Shown in pieces: positions 1-8,657 of a DNA stretch of 64,000 bases. Source of the DNA: Lachnospiraceae bacterium UBA3632 (GTDB lineage Bacteria > Bacillota > Clostridia > Lachnospirales > Lachnospiraceae). The stretch is from positions 29,647 to 93,646 of the forward strand of contig DFKZ01000054.1 in NCBI GenBank assembly GCA_002373975.1. The letters are read 5' to 3'. Position 1 is the first letter of the stretch. Each line of letters begins with the position of its first letter. The position numbers were made by a program, and so were the translations under genes. The notes beneath the pieces were generated by a model. It was not told the DNA's origin, did not search any database, and saw only the letters and a program-made list of their open reading frames with translations.

Positions 1-1676
1 CCGCTTTTGCAGGGCTTTCCGTTTTCCAGAGTATAGGGAATATCCACTATGTGCATTTCCTGATATTCATCATACTCATCGTTTCCAACCTCCATAAGTG
101 AATACACTCCTGCAGTCGCCTCGTATGCGACCCCTCCGTCCCGGATCTCAAGATTATCCTGTAAATACCTGATATCTTCTTCGGTTATGGAATCAGTCCA
201 GGCACCACTGAATTGAAAATAGGGGTACTTTGCCACAAGGAAATCTGAGGATGTGGTTGCGTCAAGCCATTTTTCGGAATCAAAGCCGCCTACAAACACG
301 CTTACCGTGTTCAGTATGACCATAGAAAGAGCAAGGGATATGAATACAAGAACTGTTTTCTTTTTGTTGCGCTCCGTATTTGCAAAGGCCATCTGCCAGG
401 GCTTTGCGCCTCTTGTAGCCTTTTTCTTTTTTCCGCCGGCTGCGCCTTCGTTAAATCTTAATGCTTCAATGGGAGAAACCTTTCCCGCCATCCTTCCGGG
501 TTTACTGATTGACATTAAAACGGTGATCAGTTCAAAGAAAGCCGCCGCAATAAAAATGACAGGTGAAGTGCTGATGGTCAGGGAGTTCTGTGAAAAACTG
601 GATGTTGCCAAAACTGCGGGAGTCAGCACCGTTCCAAGTATGTATCCAAGAATAAGTCCTACAGGAATACCGATAAGGCAAAGAAAAAGAGCCTGCAGGC
701 GGATGATCCTCTTAACCTGCCTTTGAGTGGTTCCTATAGTCTTAAGAAGTCCGTAAAATCTGATATCATTGGAGACGGAAATCTGAAAAACATTGTATAT
801 TATCAAATATCCCGTAAAAATAACAAGAAGCAAAAATACCCCCAACGGAACAGCCGTTTCTAACAGGTTGCTTCCATCAATCCCACTCATTGTGTATCCG
901 GGATTAACGCCCATTTTTATACCGTCCGAATCGCTGTTTTCTCCGTAGGTGTATCCGCACTCTTCAATAACGGACAACATCCTGCTTTCAACGTTTAGAG
1001 ATGATGATAGCATCACATCAAGGTCTGTCAAAGCGGGCTTGTACCCCATCTCTTCAATTATTTTCGATGTTTCAAGGGCAAAATCCTTTGACACATTGAT
1101 GAAATGAGCCGGGCACATGGTATCATAATCCCAATAACCGGTTAAGATAAATGAGGCAGAGTAATCACCTGTTTCCTCGGGAACTCCGAATAGATCAAAA
1201 GTAAGGTCGATACTTTCTCCGATCACCGGCTCGAAACCTAGAAGTTTTATGGATTCTGTGTCCATCACAACTTCATTTTTTTCTGTGGGCATATGTCCCT
1301 CTTTAAGATCAATATAGGACCATTTGGCAGTATTATCATCCATGAAGCTGATTTCTGCAGTCTTATTTCTGAAGGGTTCATCGGAGATTGTACCGATGAT
1401 AATTCTCTCTCCGTATGCTTTGATCTTTTTGTTTGCAATAAGTCTTTCTTCCTGCTCCTCAGTAACATCCTTAAAGGTTCCGTGGGGATATCCGCCAAGC
1501 TGTCTGAAGGTGCTGGTCTCATAGGAGGCATTTATAGAAAGAGTAATGGTAAAAAGCGAAGTAAATAATACAGCAGTCAGTATTATGGCAAATATGGTTA
1601 TCAGGTTTCTTCTCTTGTTTGCAAAGAGAAGTCTGGTTGCCATTTTTGTAATGCATTTTCTATTATTAACCTTCAT
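1..1676 (-). CDS. FtsX/MacB-type ABC transporter permease, 3' end cut by window edge
   Basis: An open frame on the minus strand starts at the ATG ending at 1676 and runs off the left edge (558 codons visible). The N-terminus has a basic stretch and one membrane segment (about residues 25-47), then a large extracytoplasmic region to about 270, then three hydrophobic segments (about 272-292, 318-340, 362-382) typical of an FtsX domain, a cytoplasmic stretch with the P-I-E-A-L-R motif, and a further membrane segment at about 440-460. This is the permease of a MacB/LolCE-like exporter. It begins 6 nt after the stop of the ATPase gene, so the two are one operon. The substrate is unknown; the adjacent two-component system suggests antimicrobial peptide or envelope stress export, which is inference. 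The C-terminal part lies outside the window. Confidence 0.88.
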   Translation of the reverse strand, partial: MKVNNRKCITKMATRLLFANKRRNLITIFAIILTAVLFTSLFTITLSINASYETSTFRQLGGYPHGTFKDVTEEQEERLIANKKIKAYGERIIIGTISDEPFRNKTAEISFMDDNTAKWSYIDLKEGHMPTEKNEVVMDTESIKLLGFEPVIGESIDLTFDLFGVPEETGDYSASFILTGYWDYDTMCPAHFINVSKDFALETSKIIEEMGYKPALTDLDVMLSSSLNVESRMLSVIEECGYTYGENSDSDGIKMGVNPGYTMSGIDGSNLLETAVPLGVFLLLVIFTGYLIIYNVFQISVSNDIRFYGLLKTIGTTQRQVKRIIRLQALFLCLIGIPVGLILGYILGTVLTPAVLATSSFSQNSLTISTSPVIFIAAAFFELITVLMSISKPGRMAGKVSPIEALRFNEGAAGGKKKKATRGAKPWQMAFANTERNKKKTVLVFISLALSMVILNTVSVFVGGFDSEKWLDATTSSDFLVAKYPYFQFSGAWTDSITEEDIRYLQDNLEIRDGGVAYEATAGVYSLMEVGNDEYDEYQEMHIVDIPYTLENGKPCKS

Positions 1677-1682
1677 AGCCCT

Positions 1683-2363
1683 CTATCTCCTTTCAGACTC
1701 AGACACTATGTGTCCGTCTTCGATCCTGATCACGCGATCTGCAAGCTGGGCGATCTCATCATTATGCGTGATCATTACGATGGTCTGTCCGTACTTTTCT
1801 GCGGAAACCTTCAAAAGACTCAAAACATCCTGTCCCGTCTTTGAATCAAGATTACCCGTCGGTTCGTCGGCTAAAATGATGGCCGGCCTGAAAGCCAGTG
1901 CTCTTGCTATCGCAACTCGCTGCTGCTGACCGCCGGATAGCTGATTGGGCAGCACCTCCTTTTTTGAGGTAAGCATCAGTGTATCGATTATTTCATTTAC
2001 AAATTCCTTATCAACCTTTTCTCCGTCAAGTTCAAGGGGAAGAACTATATTTTCATATACATTTAAAACCGGTACTAGATTAAATGCCTGGAAAACAAAT
2101 CCGATCTTTCTTCTTCTGAATATTGTCAGCTCATCATCCGTAAGCTTTGAGATCCGGTGACCGTCAACTATTACTTCTCCGGATGTGGGCCTGTCCAGGC
2201 CGCCGAGCATATGAAGGAGAGTGGATTTTCCGCTGCCGGATGTTCCGACTATTGCCAGAAATTCTCCTTTATCGACCATAAGATTTACGCCGGCAAGAGC
2301 GTGAACGGCGTTTTCGCCCTGCCCGTATACCTTTACCAGATTCTTTGCTTCCAGGATACTCAT
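1683..2363 (-). CDS. ABC transporter ATP-binding protein (LolD/MacB family)
   Basis: This 226-residue nucleotide-binding subunit energises the FtsX-type permease that follows it. Visible motifs are Walker A GTSGSGKST, signature LSGGQQQRVAIARA, Walker B ILADEPTGNLDS with its catalytic Glu, and the switch His in ITHND. The length and the LDRPTSGEV stretch are typical of the LolD/MacB/SalX group. I start it at the ATG ending at 2363 because GCGAGG lies about 8 nt upstream; an in-frame ATG ending at 2390 has no ribosome site. A promoter-like pair sits just upstream, after the terminator of the two-component operon, so the transporter can be transcribed separately. Confidence 0.93.
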   Translation of the reverse strand: MSILEAKNLVKVYGQGENAVHALAGVNLMVDKGEFLAIVGTSGSGKSTLLHMLGGLDRPTSGEVIVDGHRISKLTDDELTIFRRRKIGFVFQAFNLVPVLNVYENIVLPLELDGEKVDKEFVNEIIDTLMLTSKKEVLPNQLSGGQQQRVAIARALAFRPAIILADEPTGNLDSKTGQDVLSLLKVSAEKYGQTIVMITHNDEIAQLADRVIRIEDGHIVSESERR

Positions 2364-2398
2364 TTTATAACCTCGCTTTTCATTGATCATTGTCTTTA

Positions 2399-2427
2399 TA
2401 TTTAGTTAGGAGGAAAATGCGTAGCAA
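2399..2427 (-). promoter_or_regulatory. Putative promoter of the ABC transporter operon
   Basis: Read on the minus strand, TTGCTA (2422-2427) is followed after 17 nt by TAAATA (2399-2404). It lies between the terminator at 2441-2477 and the ATPase start. Match to the sigma-A consensus is moderate. Confidence 0.4.
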
Positions 2428-2440
2428 TTTCCTATTGGGT

Positions 2441-2477
2441 AAAAAAAGTGTGCAGAAGTTTTTTCCTTCTACACACT
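2441..2477 (-). terminator. Rho-independent terminator after the two-component operon
   Basis: On the minus strand a 12-bp stem (AGTGTGTAGAAG with CTTCTGCACACT, one G-U pair) and a 7-nt loop are followed by seven T. The pairing is perfect only on the minus strand, which agrees with termination of the kinase gene and separation from the ABC genes downstream. Confidence 0.85.
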
Positions 2478-2567
2478 GATTATTGCACCTGATTCTTTCC
2501 AGATTCTTTCAGTTTTAAAATAAATTCTTACAGTTTTGAAAGATTTAGATCCCCTGTAAACCGTTTT

Positions 2568-3467
2568 TTATTTCTTAAGATAAATAAGGAATTCCGATCC
2601 TTCTCCCTGCCCGGAATTAACTTTAATATAGCCTCCTTCTTTGGAGATGATCTCCCTTGCCAGGTACAGGCCTATGCCTACGCCTTCTTTTTCGCGGGAG
2701 GCCTCAAGCCTTCCAAACCTTGAAAAGATCCTTGGAATATCCTCCTCCGCGATTCCTATACCCGTATCCTTAACACTTATGCAGGCAAACATCTCGGTAG
2801 ACTTAAGAGTGATGGAAATGCCGCCATTTTCGGTATATTTAATGGCGTTGTCTACAATGTTGCTCAAAGCTTCCAGAGTCCATTTATAATCGAAAGAGGC
2901 TATCATACTTTCGTTTGTGACGGTAAAACTTAAACCTTTTGATTCGGCTTTTTTACGCATGGCAGAGTCTATATCTCTCATAAGCCTTCCGATATCGTCG
3001 GGCCTGGATTCAACTGTCAGGATCCCGTTTTCAAGGCGTGAGAGCTTCACAAGCGCATCTACAAGGAACCTTAGCTTTTCTGCTTCATTCTCTATTGCAT
3101 CGAGGCTTTCGCGCTGGTCTGTCGACAATTCTGTTTCATGCAAAAGCTCACTGTGGAGAAGCAGATTAGTGATGGGTGTTTTTGTCTGGTGGGAGATATC
3201 AGCTATGAGAGTTTTGATCTTATCACGGTCCTTGCGGACGTTTTCCGCAGAGAGCGCTGATGAGCCAAGATAATCCGCCAACCGGGATTCTATCCTTGAT
3301 ACTCTGTCTTCGGAAAAATGTTCTTCGCGGAACTCGCCCTTGATAGCTTCGTCCAGCATCATCTCCACATTATCGAGTATCTTTCTGTTCTTATAGCTGT
3401 TATAGATTGAAAACACCAGTGCACCGATCGAAACAATGCAGGCAGGGATCAATATCCATTCATTCAT
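2568..3467 (-). CDS. Sensor histidine kinase
   Basis: This is a 299-residue membrane histidine kinase. One N-terminal membrane segment (about residues 4-24) is followed by a short linker, the dimerisation domain with the phospho-acceptor H-box ISHQTKTPITN (near residue 91), and an HATPase domain with N-box DNAIKYTENG, G1 box DTGIGIAEED, F-box RIFSRFGR and G2 box GVGIGLYLAR. There is almost no extracytoplasmic loop, so it probably senses within the membrane or through a partner, possibly the neighbouring FtsX-type transporter; this is inference. Its start overlaps the end of the response regulator gene by 8 nt, showing translational coupling. A terminator follows at 2441-2477. Confidence 0.93.
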   Translation of the reverse strand: MNEWILIPACIVSIGALVFSIYNSYKNRKILDNVEMMLDEAIKGEFREEHFSEDRVSRIESRLADYLGSSALSAENVRKDRDKIKTLIADISHQTKTPITNLLLHSELLHETELSTDQRESLDAIENEAEKLRFLVDALVKLSRLENGILTVESRPDDIGRLMRDIDSAMRKKAESKGLSFTVTNESMIASFDYKWTLEALSNIVDNAIKYTENGGISITLKSTEMFACISVKDTGIGIAEEDIPRIFSRFGRLEASREKEGVGIGLYLAREIISKEGGYIKVNSGQGEGSEFLIYLKK

Positions 3468-4146
3468 TATTCTTTACCCACATATATCCAAGTCCGTATA
3501 CCGTCTTGATATAATCTTTAGCATTCAACTTATCGCGAAGTCTCTTTATCGCCACAGAGAGAGCGTTTTCGTCCACATATTCGGCTCCGTCCGTCCAGAG
3601 TCTGTCGATCAGATCGTCCCTGGAAAGTGTAATACCCCGGTTATAAATAAGCAGTTTTAAAAGGCGTTGTTCTGTCTTGCTCAAAACGATTTCCTCGCCA
3701 CCGGCCGTAAATATCATACGCTCAAAATCGAAGGAGTAATTGTCGACATTGACAACTTCACTCTCGGTGAAAGATTCCTTCTTCCTGAGCTGAGTATTAA
3801 CCCTGGCTCTTAATACGCTAAGCGAGAAGGGCTTTGTAACATAATCGTCGGCTCCGAGCTCGAGTCCTCTTACCACATCAGCATCTGTGTCATTGGCAGA
3901 CAGGAGGATTATCGGATATGACAGTTTTTTTTCTCTTATTTCTTTTACAAGATCAAGTCCGTTTCCGTCCGGAAGATTTATATCAAGCAGGATAAGTGCC
4001 GGATTGGTCAAAAATATCTGTTCTCTGGCACTTTTCAGGTTTTCGCAGGAAACAATGCTTCTTGATTCATCCTTAAGTGCCTTGCATAAGCCGGAGCACA
4101 GATCTCTGTCGTCCTCGACGATAACTATTTGAGAATTCTTTTGCAT
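3460..4146 (-). CDS. OmpR-family response regulator
   Basis: This 228-residue response regulator has a receiver domain with acidic pocket E11-D12-D13, phospho-acceptor D55 (LLLDINLPDGNG) and conserved K105 (DDYVTKPF). A winged-helix output domain (about 130-225) ends in the DKLNAKDYIKTVYGLGYMW stretch typical of OmpR/PhoB proteins. It is encoded directly before, and overlapping, its cognate kinase, and 37 nt after the RNA methyltransferase gene, so all three may share a transcript. The likely target is the ABC exporter downstream, by analogy with Firmicute two-component/FtsX-transporter modules; no operator was identified. Confidence 0.95.
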   Translation of the reverse strand: MQKNSQIVIVEDDRDLCSGLCKALKDESRSIVSCENLKSAREQIFLTNPALILLDINLPDGNGLDLVKEIREKKLSYPIILLSANDTDADVVRGLELGADDYVTKPFSLSVLRARVNTQLRKKESFTESEVVNVDNYSFDFERMIFTAGGEEIVLSKTEQRLLKLLIYNRGITLSRDDLIDRLWTDGAEYVDENALSVAIKRLRDKLNAKDYIKTVYGLGYMWVKNNE

Positions 4147-4183
4147 GTTTTTTTCCTTAAAAGATTGTATAAGCAGATAGAGT

Positions 4184-5038
4184 TTACTGTCTCTTTTTGC
4201 ATATTTCCCAGAATATCACAGCGCTTGCGGCAGCCACATTAAGGGAATCCACGCCGTGCATCATCGGGATCTTCACGCGATAGTCGCATTCCGAGATTAC
4301 TTCCCTTGGCAGACCGTCACCCTCGGTCCCCATGACAATGGCCAGCTTTTCGCTTGCCAGCATTTCTTTGTCATCCGGGCATACGGAATCATTGGTAAGT
4401 GCCATAGCCACGGTTTTGTAGCCCAGGTCCTTCAGATCCCGTATCAGCCTTGTCCCAGCCGAACCCTCTTTGGAGATCCTGGTCCAGGGGAGCTGAAATA
4501 CAGTGCCCATGCTGACTCTGGATGACCGCCTTGTAAGGGGATCCACGGATGCGTGGGTAAGTACCGCTCCCTCCATACCGAGAGCAGCCGCGCTTCTTAT
4601 TATGGCTCCCACGTTGGTAGGGTTTACCACATCATAGAGCACGGTGAGGGTGTTTTTCCCGTTACAGAATTCGGAAAGCTCCGGTACCGCCTTTCTCTTA
4701 AAAGCAGCCCAGAGGCCTCTTACCAGAGAGTAGCCGGTAAGGTCCGACAGGATATCGCTGTCTGCGGTATATACGGAGATTTCCTCTGCATACTCATTGC
4801 CGTACATTTCCCGTATCATCTGAAATACAGGCTCTGCCTCCGCCTCCATACGAGCTTTCTCAACCAGGAGTGATATAGGAGAGTATCCGGCCTCAAGCGC
4901 CCGCAGGATCACATAGGCACTCTCGGCTATGAATATGCCTTCACCGGGCTCATTATAGTGGTATAGTTTTGTCTCTGACAGTCCGGTAAAAAGCTCCAGA
5001 CCGGGATCATCGGGATCCGTGATATGTATAATGTTCAT
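4184..5038 (-). CDS. TrmH/SpoU-family RNA 2'-O-methyltransferase
   Basis: This protein transfers methyl groups from AdoMet to RNA ribose, acting on tRNA or 23S rRNA. The three SPOUT motifs are visible in order: NPTNVGAIIRSA (motif 1), IVMGTEGDGLP (motif 2), and IPMMHGVDSLNVAAASAV (motif 3, knot and cofactor site). The N-terminal roughly 120 residues form the substrate-binding part seen in RlmB/TrmH-like enzymes. I start at the ATG ending at 5038, with GAGG a few bases upstream; a TTG start ending at 5059 with GGAGA upstream is an alternative adding seven residues. The target nucleotide cannot be told from sequence. Confidence 0.9.
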   Translation of the reverse strand: MNIIHITDPDDPGLELFTGLSETKLYHYNEPGEGIFIAESAYVILRALEAGYSPISLLVEKARMEAEAEPVFQMIREMYGNEYAEEISVYTADSDILSDLTGYSLVRGLWAAFKRKAVPELSEFCNGKNTLTVLYDVVNPTNVGAIIRSAAALGMEGAVLTHASVDPLTRRSSRVSMGTVFQLPWTRISKEGSAGTRLIRDLKDLGYKTVAMALTNDSVCPDDKEMLASEKLAIVMGTEGDGLPREVISECDYRVKIPMMHGVDSLNVAAASAVIFWEICKKRQ

Positions 5039-5166
5039 CCCTTTTTCCTCTGCTGCCAATCCGGAAATGTCTCCTTTTTCTCATATCTGTAGAGTGTTTT
5101 TATAAAAAACATATATCAATAATACATCTATTTGGCTCTTTGTATCAAGGCTGTTATTTTGTGGGA

Positions 5167-5195
5167 TTGTTGGGCTGACAGTAAAGTGATATTAT
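5167..5195 (+). promoter_or_regulatory. Putative promoter of the TraX-GGDEF gene, possibly leaderless
   Basis: TTGTTG (5167-5172), 17 nt, TATTAT (5190-5195). The -10 box ends only 6 nt before the ATG at 5202, so transcription would begin at or next to the start codon. No Shine-Dalgarno sequence is present between them. Confidence 0.4.
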
Positions 5196-5201
5196 AAGAC
5201 C

Positions 5202-7418
5202 ATGAAAAAACTCAGCTTAAACCGTACACAACTTAAGATAATAGCTATCATTTCGATGGTGATCGACCATACCGCTTGGGGATTTGTTGACTTTTACTCT
5301 CCTTTGGGGCAGTTTCTCCATGTATGCGGAAGGCTTACCATTCCAATCATGTGCTTTTTTATAGCGGAAGGCTTCAGAAAGACCTCCGACCTTAAGCGCT
5401 ATATCTATCGAATGGCCACATTCGCCGCCGTGGCCATCATTCCCTTTTATATCTTTTTCCATGAGGAATATGATTACCGGCAGAATATCATTTTTGACCT
5501 GCTGCTTGGACTCCTTGTGCTCACGGTGCTTGAGAGCAAAAAGCTGAAGAAGCCCGCCAAGGTGATACTTGCAATACTTTTGTTTATTATCTCCGCAACC
5601 GTCGGAGGATGGATCATAACTCCCATCCTGTTCATTCTGGCATTCTATTACGGAAAGACGTTCGGGCAGAAGGTAAAGTGGTTTATAATAGCAGACCTGA
5701 TAACGGTTATTTTCCTTGTGACCGCTATAATCCTGAACGGGTATCTTCATTTTTCAAAGTATGACTGGGTATGGTGGGATAAGTTCTACCTTCTCGGCTT
5801 TATGCTGGCGCTGCCTCTTTTGTACTGCTACAATGGGAAGAAGGGGAGCAATTTCGGGGGCAGATATTTCTTCTATCTTTTCTATCCAATGCATTTCCTT
5901 GTGCTTGCCGCCATCAAGGCGTTTGTGGAAGGAACGGTCACTCCATGGTCGCTGTATCTGAGTGTTCACGTGGTGGGTCTTGTGCTGGTGCTTGCCATAA
6001 CTATGCTCACGATATTCAATAAGCCCTCAAAAGGGCAGATATCCGTGCTTTTCATGGAGTTTGGTGCGCTCACATATACCATAGGCTTCATACTTGAGAT
6101 CATGTCCGATACGGTCGAAGGTGTTCATTTTGCATGTCTGGTGGAGTATTTTGGCGAATATACCCTGTTTCTTGCGGTTCTCTATTTCGTCAGCGTGCTT
6201 ACTTCGAAAAAGTATCCGAGCTTTATATTTGCACTTTTATCTATAGCTTCGCTCATATTCCTTTATATACTTGCAAAGACAAGGAAGACACACTTCTTTT
6301 ACAAGGAGATCGGGGTTAATTTTGACGGCCCCTTCAGCAGGCCTGAGCTCGTTTACGGCCCAGGATTCTATATTTCGATCATATATATACTGCTTATATC
6401 AATATTCATACTGGTGGCCTGTCTTAACAAATTGAGAAAGGCTTCACCCATCGAAAAAAAGAGGCTTTTGTATGTGCTTATATCGCTGATCTTATGCTGG
6501 CTTCCTTATGTGATAAAGCTTTCGGGACTGACCGGAGGGTACGAGATACCTGCACTGGGTATCATCGGTGCGGTATTCTGCATGTATCTTTGCCTTAACA
6601 GGCTTGGATTCCTTGATTCTGTTGTGCTTGCGGGAACCAATGCCCTTGATCACAGCCGCGAAGGAATACTGGTTGTGGATTCCAATTATATCGTACAGTA
6701 TCAGAATGCTCAGATCGGAAAGATTTTCGGGCTTCTTCCCGTAAACAGGGATCTTCGCAGGCATGCGATGCTGGGACCGGTTTTTAACAACAAGATACGC
6801 ACGATGGATGTGGACGGAAAGATATTTGATTTTGTGCTTGAACCCCTGACAGAGATAAATTATGTCCAGGGTTACATGCTATGGGTGATAGACAATACGG
6901 AACATTACAAGTCGATGGAGAAGATCCAGGAGCTTGCTATAAGAGATTCGCTTACAGGCCTCTACAACCGCAATCATTTTCAGGAACTGGTGGAGCTTGA
7001 CCTGTATGAAGGCAAGTCCGGAACTTTCGTTATGATCGATATGGATAATTTTAAACAGGTTAACGATAAGAATGGGCATCAATGCGGAGATGCGGTTCTC
7101 ATAGCTCTTGCCGGCATATTGAAAGAGTATCCCGAAGATGATCTGTACAGCGCAAGGCTTGGCGGAGATGAGTTCTGCGGTTTCCTGAGAGGCGAAACGG
7201 ACAAGGAAGAAGTGGCCGGTCATCTGCAGAAATTTGTGGATAATTTTGAGAAAAAGCTTGCGGATCTCGGCTATGCGGGGATCACAAGCCTGTCGATGGG
7301 AGCAGTCACTACAGGCGAAATAGAAGGCGATATAAGCTTCAAAAAAATGTATTCACTTTCGGATAAAGTGCTGTATGAGGCTAAGATGGCAGGCAAGAGA
7401 AGATTTATCATTAAGTGA
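5202..7418 (+). CDS. TraX-like / 7TM / GGDEF fusion, probable membrane diguanylate cyclase
   Basis: This 738-residue protein joins three modules. Residues about 1-240 resemble TraX-family membrane acyltransferase-like proteins (start LNRTQLKIIAIISMVIDH, then IPIMCFFIAEGF and FYLFYPMH). Residues about 245-475 form a second polytopic region resembling the 7TM N-terminal sensor of some kinases. Residues about 485-565 look PAS-like (SREGILVVDSNYIVQYQN). Residues 568-738 are a GGDEF domain with RDSLTGLYNRNHF and an intact active site G654-G655-D656-E657-F658, expected to make cyclic di-GMP. No RxxD inhibitory site precedes it. The start codon has no ribosome site and the predicted -10 box lies 6 nt upstream. 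TraX modules are normally stand-alone, so this fusion suggests sensing or surface acylation coupled to cyclic di-GMP; that coupling is inference. Confidence 0.85.
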   Translation: MKKLSLNRTQLKIIAIISMVIDHTAWGFVDFYSPLGQFLHVCGRLTIPIMCFFIAEGFRKTSDLKRYIYRMATFAAVAIIPFYIFFHEEYDYRQNIIFDLLLGLLVLTVLESKKLKKPAKVILAILLFIISATVGGWIITPILFILAFYYGKTFGQKVKWFIIADLITVIFLVTAIILNGYLHFSKYDWVWWDKFYLLGFMLALPLLYCYNGKKGSNFGGRYFFYLFYPMHFLVLAAIKAFVEGTVTPWSLYLSVHVVGLVLVLAITMLTIFNKPSKGQISVLFMEFGALTYTIGFILEIMSDTVEGVHFACLVEYFGEYTLFLAVLYFVSVLTSKKYPSFIFALLSIASLIFLYILAKTRKTHFFYKEIGVNFDGPFSRPELVYGPGFYISIIYILLISIFILVACLNKLRKASPIEKKRLLYVLISLILCWLPYVIKLSGLTGGYEIPALGIIGAVFCMYLCLNRLGFLDSVVLAGTNALDHSREGILVVDSNYIVQYQNAQIGKIFGLLPVNRDLRRHAMLGPVFNNKIRTMDVDGKIFDFVLEPLTEINYVQGYMLWVIDNTEHYKSMEKIQELAIRDSLTGLYNRNHFQELVELDLYEGKSGTFVMIDMDNFKQVNDKNGHQCGDAVLIALAGILKEYPEDDLYSARLGGDEFCGFLRGETDKEEVAGHLQKFVDNFEKKLADLGYAGITSLSMGAVTTGEIEGDISFKKMYSLSDKVLYEAKMAGKRRFIIK

Positions 7419-7425
7419 TAATATA

Positions 7426-7454
7426 TTGCAATAAAAAAACTGCGGTAATATAAT
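7426..7454 (+). promoter_or_regulatory. Promoter of the SsuA-like transporter operon
   Basis: TTGCAA (7426-7431), 17 nt, TATAAT (7449-7454): a perfect -10 box at ideal spacing. The leader before the lipoprotein gene is about 45 nt and ends in AAAGGAG. Confidence 0.65.
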
Positions 7455-7506
7455 TTCAAAAGACAAATTGCATGGCATATCACGCATTGTCAAAAGGAGA
7501 TAAAAA

Positions 7507-8622
7507 ATGAAAAAACGAATCGTTGCACTTGTGCTTTCACTTGCCCTGTGTGGATTGACGGCATGTGCCGAAGATAAACCGGCTGCTGAAGAAAAGCTTC
7601 AGACAGAGAGTACTGAAATCGTAGATGATAGCAGCAAGGAAGAGACCGCAGAGGCCGAGCCTGTCATCGAAGAGCCTGCCGCAGAGGAACCGGAAGATGC
7701 TGAGCCCGCAGAGGAAGAAGCAGATGAGACTGAGGTAAGAGTCGGCGCCATGAGCGGCCCCACTGCCATGAGCATGGTAAAGATCATGGATGATGCCGAG
7801 AATGGAAATACCACTGTTAATTATATGTTTTCGGAGCTGATGACGGATGCCTCCGCATTTGTGGCACCGCTCACCAAGGGAGAGCTTGATATAGCCTGCA
7901 TTCCTTCCAATCTGGCATCCGTTATCTACAACAAGACAGAGGGCGGCATCGAAGTGCTTGCCACCTGCAATCTCGGCGTTTTGAATGTTGTGGAAAGAGG
8001 AGAGAGCATTAACAGCATATCCGACCTTTCGGGAAAGACTGTATATATGACAGGCCAGGGTGCGGTTCCGGAATACACTGTAAGATACCTTGTTTCTCAG
8101 AGCGGCCTTGATTTTGATAAAGATCTGAGCGTCACATGGTGCGCAGATACCACGGAAGCACTCTCGTACATAAATGCGGATGAGAATGCCGTGGCTGTTC
8201 TTCCCCAGCCCTTTGTTACCGCCGCCTGCGCCCAGGTTGAGGGACTCCGTGTGGCACTTGATCTTAACAGTGAGTGGGATTCGCTGGATAACGGATGCAG
8301 CATTATTACCGGCGTAGTTGTAGTCAGAAAGGAATTTGCCAATGAGCATCCGCAGATCATCAGGGATTTCCTGAAGGATTACGAGGCATCCATAGAATTT
8401 GCCAATACCGATGCGGAAGCAGCTGCCGCGCTGATCGAAAAGTATGGCATCGTAGCCAAAGCGGCTATCGCACAGAAGGCACTTCCGGGATGCAATCTCT
8501 CTTTTAAATCAGGAAATGAAATGAAGGAAACTCTCAGCGGATATCTCGGAGTGCTGTTTGAGCAGAATCCCGCAAGCGTGGGGGGAAGCCTTCCTGCGGA
8601 TGATTTCTATTACACAGAATAA
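7507..8622 (+). CDS. ABC transporter substrate-binding lipoprotein (SsuA/TauA/NMT1-like)
   Basis: This 371-residue lipoprotein has signal peptide MKKRIVALVLSLALCG and lipobox LTAC with lipidated C20. A low-complexity Glu/Ala/Asp-rich linker (about 21-75) tethers the binding domain to the membrane. The binding domain runs from VRVGAMSGPTA to the C-terminus. The pattern ISDLSGKTVYMTGQGAVPEY and the duplicated alpha/beta layout are those of the nitrate/sulfonate/thiamine-precursor class of binding proteins. It is followed 35 nt later by its permease. The ligand cannot be deduced. AAAGGAG lies 7 nt before the ATG. Confidence 0.88.
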   Translation: MKKRIVALVLSLALCGLTACAEDKPAAEEKLQTESTEIVDDSSKEETAEAEPVIEEPAAEEPEDAEPAEEEADETEVRVGAMSGPTAMSMVKIMDDAENGNTTVNYMFSELMTDASAFVAPLTKGELDIACIPSNLASVIYNKTEGGIEVLATCNLGVLNVVERGESINSISDLSGKTVYMTGQGAVPEYTVRYLVSQSGLDFDKDLSVTWCADTTEALSYINADENAVAVLPQPFVTAACAQVEGLRVALDLNSEWDSLDNGCSIITGVVVVRKEFANEHPQIIRDFLKDYEASIEFANTDAEAAAALIEKYGIVAKAAIAQKALPGCNLSFKSGNEMKETLSGYLGVLFEQNPASVGGSLPADDFYYTE

Positions 8623-8657
8623 TACGGAATAAGCCTGTATTTATATGAGGTCCGAAC

